A stretch of 35,429 bases of DNA from Micromonospora echinofusca (GTDB lineage Bacteria > Actinomycetota > Actinomycetes > Mycobacteriales > Micromonosporaceae): assembly GCF_017614955.1 (NCBI RefSeq), contig NZ_WVUH01000021.1, forward strand, positions 1 to 35,429. The letters run 5' to 3'. The notes under the pieces were generated by a model. That model was not told the DNA's origin. It saw only the letters and a program-made list of their open reading frames with translations, and searched no databases. A program made the translations under genes and the position numbers. Below, in pieces: positions 1 to 12,200 of this stretch. The number at the start of each line of letters is the position of its first letter. Within the stretch, counting starts at the first letter, position 1.

Positions 1-21
1 GTATAGAAGGGGGGTGGGGCG

Positions 22-1305
22 GTGCGTGACATCGATCCCGTAGCACCGACCGGGTCGGGCCTGCGGTGGGGGTTACGGGCGAACGCTGCCCAGTTCACCC
101 TGCTCGTGGTGGTGAACGCCCTCGTCGGTGGTCTGCTGGGCACCGAACGTACGGTGCTGCCGCTCCTCGGCGAGCAGGAGTTCGAGCTGAGCGCCTACAC
201 GGCCGCGCTGACCTTCATCCTGGCCTTCGGCGTCACCAAGGCGGTCACCAACCTGCTCGCCGGTACCCTCGCCGACCGCTGCGGGCGGCGGCCGGTGCTC
301 GTCGCGGGATGGCTGGTCGGGCTGCCCGTACCGGCGCTGCTGATCTGGGCACCCGACTGGGGTTGGGTGATCGCCGCGAACGTGCTCCTCGGCATCAGTC
401 AGGGCCTGGCCTGGTCCACCACCGTCATCATGAAGATCGACCTGGCCGGACCCCGTCGACGCGGTCTCGCGATGGGCCTCAACGAGGCCGCCGGGTACCT
501 GGCCGTCGCCGCCACCGCCATGGTGACCGGCATGCTCGCCGCCGGGTACGGACTCCGCCCGGCCCCGTTCCTGCTCGGGGCCGCGTACGCCGCCCTGGGC
601 CTGGGTCTGTCGCTGGTGCTGGTGCGGGAGACCCGTGACCATGCCCGGCAGGAGGCCGCGACCCACCGGTCCGCAGTGGACCGGCAGCACGCCGCCCTCT
701 CCACCCGGCGGGTCTTCGCGCTGGTGAGTTGGCGGGAACCCGCCCTCTCCTCGGCCAGCCAGGCCGGTCTGGTCAACAACCTCAACGACGGCCTCGCCTG
801 GGGACTGTTCCCGCTCCTGTTCACCGCCGCCGGGCTGTCGTTGACCCAGGTCGGCGTCCTGGCCGCCCTCTACCCGGCGGTCTGGGGTCTCGGTCAGATG
901 CTGACCGGCCCGCTGTCGGACCGCATCGGGCGGAAACCGTTCGTCGTCGTGGGGATGCTGACCCAGGCCGTCGCGCTCGGTCTGGTCGCCGCCGCCGGCA
1001 CGTTCCCGACCTGGGTGGCAGCCGTGCTGCTGCTCGGCGCCGGAACCGCCATGGTCTATCCCACCCTGCTCGCGGCCGTCGGGGACGTCGCCCACCCGGC
1101 CTGGCGGGCCCGGGCCGTCGGGGTCTACCGGCTGTGGCGCGACGGCGGCTTCGCCGCCGGGGCGCTGCTCGCCGGCGTGCTGGCCGACCTGGCCGGTATC
1201 CGGGGCGCCACCTGGGCGGTGGCCGCCCTCACCGCAGCGTCCGGTCTGGTCGTCGCCGCCCGGATGTACGAGACCCACCCGGTGGGCGCCCGGCGGCGGC
1301 ACTGA
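22..1305 (+). CDS. MFS transporter
   Basis: A 427-residue integral membrane protein of the major facilitator superfamily, probably a proton-coupled exporter; the substrate cannot be read from sequence. It has about 12 hydrophobic segments in two halves, each with the cytoplasmic loop motif of the family (ADRCGRRP near residue 90 and SDRIGRKP near residue 300). The GTG start at 22 follows a purine-rich AAGGGGGG ribosome site at 7-14. The gene is convergent with the CstR-like repressor. In this locus (repressor, rhodanese, SulP) a role in sulfur-compound or anion efflux is possible, but that is inference from neighbours only. The first bases of the window may be the end of another repressor operator, see findings. 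Family certain, substrate unknown. Confidence 0.9.
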   Translation: MRDIDPVAPTGSGLRWGLRANAAQFTLLVVVNALVGGLLGTERTVLPLLGEQEFELSAYTAALTFILAFGVTKAVTNLLAGTLADRCGRRPVLVAGWLVGLPVPALLIWAPDWGWVIAANVLLGISQGLAWSTTVIMKIDLAGPRRRGLAMGLNEAAGYLAVAATAMVTGMLAAGYGLRPAPFLLGAAYAALGLGLSLVLVRETRDHARQEAATHRSAVDRQHAALSTRRVFALVSWREPALSSASQAGLVNNLNDGLAWGLFPLLFTAAGLSLTQVGVLAALYPAVWGLGQMLTGPLSDRIGRKPFVVVGMLTQAVALGLVAAAGTFPTWVAAVLLLGAGTAMVYPTLLAAVGDVAHPAWRARAVGVYRLWRDGGFAAGALLAGVLADLAGIRGATWAVAALTAASGLVVAARMYETHPVGARRRH

Positions 1306-1314
1306 TCCGTTGGT

Positions 1315-1365
1315 TGGCGCCCCGGTCGCCGGCCGGCGGTCCGCCGCCGTCGCCTGCGGGCGCCA
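1315..1365. terminator. Possible bidirectional terminator between convergent genes
   Basis: An 8-bp perfect inverted repeat (TGGCGCCC at 1315-1322, GGGCGCCA at 1358-1365) encloses a smaller GC hairpin at 1334-1346. It lies between the MFS stop and the stop of the convergent repressor gene, where a shared terminator is expected. No T-tract is present, as is common in actinomycetes. Weak evidence. Confidence 0.35.
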
Positions 1366-1377
1366 CCGGCACGGTCG

Positions 1378-1770
<393 letters not shown>

Positions 1771-2577
1771 TCACCCGGTGGCCCCGAGCGGGCTGCCGTC
1801 GGCGACGGTCAGCTGGTAGGGGGCGTGGGGGGCCCAGTGGGCGACGACGCTGAACCGGTCGCCGCGTACCAGGGTTTCGCGCCACTCGACCGGGTCGCCG
1901 TCCGCGTGGCCGATCCGGTCGATGGCCAGCAACGCGACGCCCCGGCCCAGACCGAGCAGCCGGCGCTGGTCCACGGTCGGTGTGACGGCGTGGATGCGCT
2001 CCTGACCGCCGGTGATGCGGACCCCGCCGAGGCGGGCGAGTTCGGCGTACACACCGGTCGCCGTCAGGTCCGCGTCCAACAGGGGACGGGCGAGCGGGGC
2101 CAGCAGCCAGGTCCGGTCCAGGGCGAGGGGCTCGTCGTCGGCGTACCGCAGCCGTTCGAGGCACACGAACTCGGTGTCGGCGGCGACGCCCAGCCGGGCG
2201 GCGACGGCGGGATCGCGACCCGTGTGCCGGGCGAGGACCTGACTGCGCTGCTGCATGCCCCGGGCCTGTACCTCGCTGAACAGTGAGTACAGCGCGCCGA
2301 GCGGTTGCTCGATGCGGGTCGTCCGGACGTCGGTGCGACGCCCGCGCCGGGAGTCGAGGATCCCGGCCTGGCGCAGTCGGCGCAGCGCCTCGCGGACGGT
2401 GTGCCGGCTCACGTCGTACTCGTCAGCCAGTTGGTGCTCGCCCGGGAACGCCCCGCCGAACGCCTTCGCCTCCAGCCGCCGTACGAGGTCCCGGTGGAGC
2501 TGCGCCCACAGGGGGAGTGGGCTGCTGCGGTCGAGCGGGCGCGCTGATGTCTGGTCTGCCATCAGGAATTCAGTCAT
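1771..2577 (-). CDS. GntR-family (HutC/UTRA) transcriptional regulator
   Basis: A 268-residue regulator. The N-terminal winged helix-turn-helix (residues about 15-85) has the GntR signature PLWAQLHRDLVRRLEA, then FPGEHQLADEYDVSRHTVREALRRLRQAGI. The C-terminal UTRA effector domain (about 105-260) shows the HutC-type pattern with ERLRYADDEPLALDRTW. UTRA domains bind small metabolites such as sugar phosphates, amino acids or histidine breakdown products; the ligand is not predictable here. The start is either the ATG at 2577 or the one at 2562, and neither has a strong ribosome site. The gene is divergent from the rhodanese operon across 157 bases and could control it together with the CstR-like repressor. 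An inverted pair (CGGACAAC 2601-2608, GTTGTCCG 2648-2655) in that gap is a candidate operator. Confidence 0.88.
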   Translation of the reverse strand: MTEFLMADQTSARPLDRSSPLPLWAQLHRDLVRRLEAKAFGGAFPGEHQLADEYDVSRHTVREALRRLRQAGILDSRRGRRTDVRTTRIEQPLGALYSLFSEVQARGMQQRSQVLARHTGRDPAVAARLGVAADTEFVCLERLRYADDEPLALDRTWLLAPLARPLLDADLTATGVYAELARLGGVRITGGQERIHAVTPTVDQRRLLGLGRGVALLAIDRIGHADGDPVEWRETLVRGDRFSVVAHWAPHAPYQLTVADGSPLGATG

Positions 2578-2642
2578 CTCGGGCGGATTGTGTGGTTGAC
2601 CGGACAACTCTACCAGCCGGTCGGGGTGCTGCCGGGCCTCGG

Positions 2643-2671
2643 TTGCAGTTGTCCGTTCATTCGGACATACT
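2643..2671 (+). promoter_or_regulatory. Candidate promoter of the rhodanese-SulP-carbonic anhydrase operon
   Basis: TTGCAG (2643-2648) and CATACT (2666-2671) are separated by 17 bases. This puts the transcription start near 2678, just before the operator at 2681-2695, so a bound repressor would block initiation. GTCCG-N6-CGGAC (2651-2666) lies between the two boxes and may bind another regulator. Confidence 0.45.
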
Positions 2672-2680
2672 CGGAACAGG

Positions 2681-2695
2681 TACCCCGGGGGGTAT
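2681..2695. promoter_or_regulatory. CstR/CsoR-type operator of the rhodanese operon
   Basis: TACCCCGGGGGGTAT, a near-perfect dyad, matches 14 of 15 bases with the site at 1678-1692 before the CstR-like gene. It sits 39 bases before the rhodanese start, at the predicted transcription start. This is the direct sequence link between repressor and operon. Confidence 0.7.
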
Positions 2696-2734
2696 GCCCG
2701 GAGGTTGTCGTCCCGCCAACAGATGGAGTCCACC

Positions 2735-3325
2735 ATGAACGCCAAGAACGGCTCGTCCGCCATCGACGTGCCCACCGCCCGTGCCCTGATGGCCAACAAC
2801 CCGGACATCCTGGTCGTCGACGTCCGTACCGCCGGCGAGTTCGACAGCGCCCACGTGCCCGGCTCGATCAACCTGCCGCTCGACCAGGTCGACCAGCACC
2901 TCGGCCGGATCGTCAACGACGCCGGTGGCCGGCTGCTGCTGATGTGCCAGTCCGGCAACCGGGCCACCCAGGCCTGTACCAAGCTGGTGAACGCCGGGCT
3001 GAGCAGCGCCACCGTCATCAGCGGTGGCATGAACGCCTGGATCTCCGCAGGTGGGCCGGTCGAGCGCGGTGTCGAGCGGTGGAGCCTGGAACGGCAGGTC
3101 CGCCTGGTGGCGGGGTCCATCGTGCTGCTGTCCGTGGTGGCCAGCATCTGGTTCCCGCCCGCGCGCTTCGTGGCCGGCTTCATCGGTGCCGGCCTGACCT
3201 ACGCCGCGCTGAGCAACACCTGCGCGATGGGCATGCTGCTCTCCAGGCTGCCCTACAACCGGGGCGCCACCTGTGACGTCGACCTCGCCATCGGCCGACT
3301 GCGCACCCCGGGTAGGCGGGCATGA
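2735..3325 (+). CDS. Membrane-anchored rhodanese (rhodanese plus DUF2892-like tail)
   Basis: A 196-residue protein that probably handles sulfane sulfur at the inner face of the membrane. Residues 12-108 form a rhodanese domain with the catalytic loop CQSGNR, Cys71 being the persulfide-carrying residue. Residues 123-140 and 144-160 are two hydrophobic helices, the YgaP-like arrangement of a rhodanese fused to a DUF2892-type membrane hairpin. A Cys (163) lies just after the second helix. The start at 2735 is chosen because GGAG at 2725-2728 precedes it by six bases; an ATG at 2723 is possible. The stop overlaps the SulP start as ATGA, so the two are translationally coupled. The upstream operator implies induction by reactive sulfur. 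Confidence 0.92.
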   Translation: MNAKNGSSAIDVPTARALMANNPDILVVDVRTAGEFDSAHVPGSINLPLDQVDQHLGRIVNDAGGRLLLMCQSGNRATQACTKLVNAGLSSATVISGGMNAWISAGGPVERGVERWSLERQVRLVAGSIVLLSVVASIWFPPARFVAGFIGAGLTYAALSNTCAMGMLLSRLPYNRGATCDVDLAIGRLRTPGRRA

Positions 3326-5088
3326 CACCGGTCGCCTACGTCCAGCAGGACCGCGCCGGTCTGGCCCGGGTGGTACCGCTGCTGGGCTGGCTGCGCCACT
3401 ACGACCGGGCGACCCTGCGCCACGACCTGACCGCCGGACTGACCGTGGCGGTGATGCTGGTGCCGCAGAGCATGGCCTACGCCACGCTCGCCGGCATGCC
3501 ACCGGTCACCGGCCTGTACGCCGCGATCGTGCCGCTGGTGGTCTACGCGCTGCTGGGCACCTCCGGTTCCCTCGCGGTCGGTCCGGTGGCCATCACCGCG
3601 CTGATGACCAGCGCCACGCTGGCGCCGCTGGCCGACGGTGACCCGGCCCGGTACGCGGCCCTCGCCGGCCTGCTCGCCCTGCTGGTCGGTGCGATCCAAC
3701 TGCTGATGGGCGTGCTGCGGCTCGGTGTGCTGGTCAACTTCATGTCCCACTCGGTGCTCTCCGGGTTCACCTCCGCCGCCGCCATCGTCATCGCCGCCAG
3801 CCAGGTCAAGGACCTGTTCGGGCTCAAGGCGGGCCGGGCGGAGACCTTCCCGGAGATCGTCGGATCGGTGTGGCGTACGGCGACCACCGCGCACGGCCTG
3901 ACCATCCTGGTCTCGGCGGTCAGCGTCGCCGGACTGGTGCTGCTCCGGCGGTACCTGCCGAAACTGCCCGGTGCGCTGATCGTCGTCGCCGGGGTCACCG
4001 CGGTCAGCGCCGCGCTGTCCCTCGGCGACCGGGGCGTGAAGATCCTCACCACCGTGCCCGGCGGGCTGCCGGCACCGGCGCTGCCGGCGCTCTCCGGTGC
4101 CGACGTGTCGGCGCTGCTGCCCGCCGCCGTGGCGATCGCGCTGGTCGCGTACATGGAGGGCATCGCGGTGGCCAAGTCCCTCGCGGCCAAGTCCCGCCAG
4201 CAGGTCGGCGCCAACCAGGAACTGGTGGCGGTCGGCGCGGCCAACGTCTCGGCCGGACTGTTCCAGGCGTTCCCGGTCGCGGGCGGGTTCTCCCGCAGCG
4301 CGGTCAACTTCTCCGCCGGGGCGCGGACCCCGGTGGCCACCCTGGTCACCGCGGCGGTGGTGGCCCTCACCGCGCTCGCGCTGACCCCCGCCTTCTACCA
4401 CCTGCCCAAGGCGGTGCTGGCGGCGATCGTGGTGGTCGCCGTACTCGGCCTGGTCGACCGCAGGGGGGCGGTCACCTCGTGGCGGGCCCGCCGGTCCGAC
4501 GGTCTGACCCTGGGCCTGACCTTCCTGGTCACCCTGCTGTTCGGAGTCGAGCCGGGTCTGGCCGCCGGGGTGGCGTTCAGCCTCGGGGCCTTCCTCTGGC
4601 GTTCGGCCCGGCCGCACACCGCCGAGCTGGGTCGGGTCCCCGGGACGGACACCTTCCGCAACGTGGCCCGGTACACCGGTCTGGTCACCGACCCCGGGGT
4701 GGCGGCCATCCGGATCGACGGACCGCTCTACTTCGCCAACGCCCAACTCCTGGCGGACCAGCTCCTCGGACTGGCCGAGCAGCGGGCCGGCCTGACGACG
4801 ATCGTGCTGGACGCCAGCGCGATCAGCGACACCGACGCCGACGGCGCCCACGCCCTGGCCGAACTGCACGACCGTCTGGACGCGCGCGGTGTCACGCTCC
4901 ACCTGGCGACCGTCCGGGGCCCGGTGCGGGACCTGCTCGACCGGGCCGGCGTGTGGCGGCCCCTGCACGAGGCGGGGCACGTGCACCGCGACGTCTCCTC
5001 GGCGCTGGCCGCCGCCGGGACCGGACAGCCCGGCCGGACGCACCGCACCGTACCCGCCCGACCCGTCGTGACGCAGGAGGTGCTGTAG
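3322..5088 (+). CDS. SulP-family anion transporter with STAS domain
   Basis: A 588-residue SulP/SLC26-type transporter. About 12-14 membrane spans occupy residues 25-430, including the family signature VPQSMAYATLAGMPPVTGLY near residue 50. A cytoplasmic STAS domain follows (about 450-555, with IRIDGPLYFANAQ and LDASAISDTDADG). Known members carry sulfate or, as in BicA, bicarbonate with Na+. The context supports both: an upstream rhodanese under a sulfur-type operator, and a carbonic-anhydrase-like gene directly downstream. The substrate is therefore undecided. The start overlaps the rhodanese stop by four bases, so all three genes are very likely one operon. Confidence 0.93.
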   Translation: MTPVAYVQQDRAGLARVVPLLGWLRHYDRATLRHDLTAGLTVAVMLVPQSMAYATLAGMPPVTGLYAAIVPLVVYALLGTSGSLAVGPVAITALMTSATLAPLADGDPARYAALAGLLALLVGAIQLLMGVLRLGVLVNFMSHSVLSGFTSAAAIVIAASQVKDLFGLKAGRAETFPEIVGSVWRTATTAHGLTILVSAVSVAGLVLLRRYLPKLPGALIVVAGVTAVSAALSLGDRGVKILTTVPGGLPAPALPALSGADVSALLPAAVAIALVAYMEGIAVAKSLAAKSRQQVGANQELVAVGAANVSAGLFQAFPVAGGFSRSAVNFSAGARTPVATLVTAAVVALTALALTPAFYHLPKAVLAAIVVVAVLGLVDRRGAVTSWRARRSDGLTLGLTFLVTLLFGVEPGLAAGVAFSLGAFLWRSARPHTAELGRVPGTDTFRNVARYTGLVTDPGVAAIRIDGPLYFANAQLLADQLLGLAEQRAGLTTIVLDASAISDTDADGAHALAELHDRLDARGVTLHLATVRGPVRDLLDRAGVWRPLHEAGHVHRDVSSALAAAGTGQPGRTHRTVPARPVVTQEVL

Positions 5089-5090
5089 CC

Positions 5091-5519
5091 GTGCCGGACC
5101 GCTTCGCCACCATCCTCACCTGCATCGACGGTCGCATCCAGGGGCCGGTCGCCGAGTGGGTGAAGCAACACCTCGACGTCGAGTACCTCGACACCATCAC
5201 CGAGCCCGGACCGGAGGCGGTGCTGGCCACCACCGACGAGCGGGATCTGGCGGTGCTGCTGGGGAAGGTCCAGGTGTCCCAGCGCGCCCATGGCAGCGGC
5301 ACACTGGTCATCGCCGCCCACGCCGACTGCGCCGGCAATCCGGTCTCGCACGGCGAACGGCACAGCCAGTTGCGGCAGAGCCTGGCCCGGGTCGCCGACC
5401 GGCTACCCGGCACCCGGATCCTGGCGATCCACGCCGGTCGGTGCGGCGAGCACTGCTGGGCCCCGGAACTCGTCGCCGAGGTGCCGTCGGCACCCGCCGG
5501 TGACCCGGCGGCGGCATGA
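5091..5519 (+). CDS. Small beta-carbonic-anhydrase-like protein
   Basis: A 142-residue protein starting at GTG 5091, with CAGGAGG at 5074-5080 and only two bases after the SulP stop. It has the beta-carbonic anhydrase zinc ligand pattern: Cys11 in TCIDGR (C-x-D-x-R), then His77 and Cys80 in AHADCAG (H-x-x-C). It is shorter than the usual 200 or so residues and resembles the compact 'CxDGRxQ...GHxDCAGNPV' group often annotated as carbonic anhydrase but little studied. It would interconvert CO2 and bicarbonate or perhaps handle a related small molecule such as COS or CS2, which some beta-CA relatives hydrolyse. Next to SulP it may feed bicarbonate to the transporter or remove it. Activity is inferred from the metal ligands only. 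Confidence 0.82.
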   Translation: MPDRFATILTCIDGRIQGPVAEWVKQHLDVEYLDTITEPGPEAVLATTDERDLAVLLGKVQVSQRAHGSGTLVIAAHADCAGNPVSHGERHSQLRQSLARVADRLPGTRILAIHAGRCGEHCWAPELVAEVPSAPAGDPAAA

Positions 5520-5580
5520 GCGTCCAGCGCGCCGCCGGGCGTGCGGTTCCCCGCCGGTACGGGCCGCGCGCGGTGGACGA

Positions 5581-5611
5581 GGGGGTGGCCGGCACGCCGG
5601 CGGCCACCCCC
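5581..5611. terminator. Bidirectional hairpin terminator
   Basis: A perfect 11-bp stem (GGGGGTGGCCG at 5581-5591, CGGCCACCCCC at 5601-5611) with a 9-base loop lies between the convergent carbonic-anhydrase-like and UvrA-like genes. An 18-base tandem direct repeat with one mismatch follows at 5633-5668. Confidence 0.75.
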
Positions 5612-5672
5612 GACGGCCACCCGGGCGGCGGCTCCCCGGTCCCGGCGGCTTCCCCCGTCCCGGCGGCTCCGG

Positions 5673-8063
<2,391 letters not shown>

Positions 8064-8088
8064 CATGTCTCCCCACTTCGTCACGGTC

Positions 8089-8124
8089 GGTGACGGCTGC
8101 GCGCCGTGGCCCGCAGCCGTCACC
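8089..8124. terminator. Hairpin terminator between the VOC and UvrA-like genes
   Basis: A perfect 13-bp stem (GGTGACGGCTGCG at 8089-8101, CGCAGCCGTCACC at 8112-8124) with a 10-base loop lies just downstream of the VOC stop on the minus strand. It separates the AraC-VOC unit from the UvrA-like gene, although it also lies in the UvrA-like leader. Confidence 0.65.
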
Positions 8125-8148
8125 GGGGTCACCGCCGGGCTCCGGCGG

Positions 8149-8559
8149 TCAGCGCAGTTCCTGGATCCGGACCAGGTTGCCGGCCGGGTCGCGGAAGGCG
8201 CAGTCGCGCATCCCGTACGGCTGCTCGGTCGGCTCCTGGACCACCTCGACGTCGCTGGCCTGCACCTTCTCGAAGGTGCCGTCCAGGTCCCGGGTGGCCA
8301 GCAGGATCCAGCCGTAGGTGCCCTTGGCCATCATCTCGGTGATGACGCGACGCTCCTCCTCGGTGATCCCCGGGTCGACGGTCGGCGGTGCCAGCAGGAT
8401 CGACGTGTCGGGCTGGTTGGCGGGGCCGACGGTGATCCACCGCATCGTGCCCTGCCCGACGTCGTTGCGGACCTCGAAGCCCAGGACGTCGCGGTAGAAG
8501 GCCAGCGAGGCTTCCGGGTCGACGTGCGGCAGGAAGCTGGTGTGAATGGTGATGTCCAT
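8149..8559 (-). CDS. VOC-family (glyoxalase/bleomycin-resistance fold) protein
   Basis: A 136-residue vicinal-oxygen-chelate protein with the paired beta-alpha-beta-beta-beta modules of the fold. The first module begins at ITIHTSFLPHVDPEASLAFYRDVLGF (read in parts) and the second around WILLATRDLDGTFEKVQ, ending in CAFRDPAGNLVRIQEL. Family members are metal-dependent dioxygenases, isomerases, glyoxalases or drug-sequestering proteins; the motif FRDPAGN is typical of the uncharacterised actinobacterial group. The start at 8559 (MDITIH) is chosen by similarity; ATG 8565 and GTG 8568 are in frame. The gene follows the AraC stop by about 10 bases and should be cotranscribed, so the AraC protein probably controls it. 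Confidence 0.88.
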   Translation of the reverse strand: MDITIHTSFLPHVDPEASLAFYRDVLGFEVRNDVGQGTMRWITVGPANQPDTSILLAPPTVDPGITEEERRVITEMMAKGTYGWILLATRDLDGTFEKVQASDVEVVQEPTEQPYGMRDCAFRDPAGNLVRIQELR

Positions 8560-8569
8560 GGCCATCACG

Positions 8570-9013
<444 letters not shown>

Positions 9014-9196
9014 CCGGCTGATCGTGCCACGTCGCCGCGCCGTTGCCCAACCGTCGGTGCCGCAGCGGGTCGGGGGACACCGGTGCCGGTGGCGACGACC
9101 CGACATGTCCGGTGCCCGCCAGGCGCAGCCATAGCGCCGCACACCTGCGGTTAACCAAGCTGTGCCACACACCGGTACGGACCCGGGTACCGGCAG

Positions 9197-9205
9197 AAGG
9201 AGGCC
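9197..9205 (+). promoter_or_regulatory. Strong ribosome binding site of the S8 peptidase
   Basis: AGAAGGAGG lies a few bases before the ATG at 9212 and decides the start. The upstream divergent gap 9014-9196 holds no promoter that I can name with confidence. Confidence 0.7.
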
Positions 9206-9211
9206 AGCTCA

Positions 9212-12200
9212 ATGCCAAGAAAGAAACCGACGTTGGTCGGCGCCACGCTCGCCGTCACGCTCGTCGTGGCCGGCGGCGGAAGCGCGTACGGCCAACCACC
9301 CGCGTCCGTGGCCGGGGTGACCGCCGTACCGGCGTCGTCCGCAGCCGCCGCGCAGGTCACCCTCGTCACCGGTGACGTGGTCACGGTGACCACCGTGGGC
9401 GGCAAGCCGGCGGTCACCGTGACGCCGCACCGTCCGGAGAGCATCTTCCGCACCTACTCGGTCGGCAACGACGTGTACGTGGTGCCGCTGGCGGCGCAGC
9501 CGTTCCTCGCCTCCGGCCAGCTGGACCAGCGGCTGTTCAACGTCACGGGTCTCGTCGCCCAGGGCTACGACGACGCGCACAGCTCGACCATCCCGCTGAT
9601 CGTCCGCTACGCCGGGCAGAACAACGCCCGGACCGCGGCCGCCCCCGCCGCCCCGGCCGGCAGCCGGATGACCCGCCGGCTGCCCAGCGTGCGGGGCGCC
9701 GCCCTGGCCGCCGACAAGAAGCAGGCCGCCGCCTTCTGGGAGAGCGTCGACGACGACTCCGCCAAGGGGCACACCCCCGCCGCGAAGCTCACCGGTGGTG
9801 TCGAGCGCATCTGGCTGGACGGCAGGGTGCGGACCCTGCTCGACGTGAGCGTGCCGCAGATCGGCGCGCCGGACGCCTGGGCGGCCGGGTACGACGGCAC
9901 CGGCGTGAAGGTCGCCGTCCTGGACACCGGGGTGGACCCGAACCACCCGGACCTGGTCGGGCAGATCGTCGAAACCCAGAGCTTCGTGCCGGGCGAGACC
10001 GTCCAGGACGGGCACGGGCACGGCACCCACGTCGCGGCCACGATCGCCGGCACCGGCGCGGGCTCCGGCGGCAAGCACCGGGGTGTCGCACCCGGCGCCA
10101 GACTCCTGGTGGGCAAGGTGCTCTCCGACGGGGGCGCCGGCGGCGAGTCGGGGATCATCGCCGGGATGGACTGGGCGGCCCGCTCGGGCGCGAAGGTCAT
10201 CTCGATGAGCCTGGGTGGAGACACCCGGGACGGGACCGACCCGATGTCCGAGGCGGTCAACCAGCTCACCGCCGAGACCGGGGCGCTGTTCACCATCGCC
10301 GCCGGCAACTCCGGGCCCGGGGCGACGACCGTCGGCTCGCCCGGCATCGCCGAGGCGGCCCTGACCGTCGGTGCGGTGGACGACACCGACGCGGTCACCT
10401 CCTTCTCCAGCCGTGGCCCGTTGGTCGACGGACGCCTCAAGCCGGAGATCACCGCACCGGGCCGGAACATCGTCGCCGCCCGGGCCGCCGGCACCAGCAT
10501 GGGTACGCCGCTGGACGCCCACTACACCTCCGCCAGCGGCACCTCGATGGCCACGCCGCACGTGGCCGGTGCCGCCGCGATCCTGGCCCAGCAGCACCCC
10601 GGCTGGACCCCGGAGCGGCTGAAGAACCAGCTGGTCAGCACTGCCAAGATCACGCCGGGTGCGTCGGTGTACGACCAGGGCGCCGGCCGGACCGACGTGA
10701 GCCGCGCGGTGCGGCAGTCGGTTTCCGGGTCCGGGGTGGTCGACTTCGGCAACCAGGAGTGGGACGTCACCGTCCCGGTCACCAAGAAGATCACCTACGT
10801 CAACGACGGTGACCAGCCGGTCACCCTCGCGCTCAAGGTGCAGGACGCCGGTGCGGCCCTGCCGGCGGGGACGCTGGCGCTCGGTGCCGACACGGTGACC
10901 GTACCCGCCGGGGGCACCGCCGACGTGCCGGTCACCCTCGACGCCACCAAGGTCACCACCGGAGCGTACGGCGGTCACGTCACCGCCACCTCGGCCGACG
11001 GTGCGACGGCGCTGACCACGGCGGTCGCCTTCGTCAAGGACGTCGAGCGGTTCGACGTCGCGGTCAAGCTGACGGACCTCGACGGCAAGGCGCCGGCGTC
11101 GACCTACAGCGCGGTGTGGGTCTTCGACCTGAAGACGTCCCGCCCCGCCGACATCCACTTCCTGCTCAGCGCCGAGGGCACCGTCAACCTGCGGCTGCCG
11201 CGCGGTGAGTACGCTGTCGCGTCGACCACCTACCGGTACACGGCCGACTACAGCCAGGTCCGGGACTACGTCTACGGGGCCGAGTCGGGCATCAACCTCG
11301 ATTCGGACCGCACCATCACCTTCGACGGGCGTACCGCCGGCCAGGTCAGTGTCGCCACGCCCAAGCCGAGCCAGTCGAAGCGGGTCACCATGGGGCTGAG
11401 CCTGATCAACGACGCCGGGACGATGGCCTACTCGCTCCAGGACGGACTCTTCGGCCACACGCGGATGCACGCCATTCCGTCGCGGCTGGAGAAGGCCAAC
11501 CTGGTGCACCGGCTGAACTGGTCGCTGGTCGCGCCGGAACTGAAGGCACAGATCGTCACCCCCGGCGCGTTCCCGATCACGCCCGAGTACGTCGACGGCT
11601 GGCTCGGCTCGGCGCGGCTGGACGGTACGCACCTGCTGCGCGTGGTGAACGCCGGCATCGGACGGGCGCAGGACTACCCGGGCACGTCGGCGAAGGGCAA
11701 GCTGGCGCTGGTCCGGCGTAGCGACGACGTCACCCCGGGCGAGCAGATCGCCAACGCGGCGGCGGCCGGTGCCCGCGCCGTTGTCATCTACCACGACACC
11801 GCCGCCGACTGGGGCATCAGCAGCTACGCGAGGACGGCCACCGCGATCCCGGCCATGACCCTCGGCAACGGGCCGGGTGCCCGGCTCGCCGACCTGGCCA
11901 CCCGTCGCGACGTGACGGTCCGGCTCACCGGGGTCGCGGTCAGCCCGTACACCTACGAGGTGCTCAAGCACCAGCAGGGCATCCTGGCCGACCAGAGCTA
12001 CCGGGTCGGTACCGCGGAACTGGCCCTGGTGCGGTCCTCGTTCCACGCCTCGACGTCCGGTACGGAAGGTGGCTACAACCGGTTCGTCATCGGTCCGCTG
12101 CAGAGCTTCCTGGTCATGACCACCAGCCGGATCGCCCTGCCCCGGACCGTCACGGAGTACGTCACCGCCAACCTGCCGACGATCGAGATCATGTCGGTGA

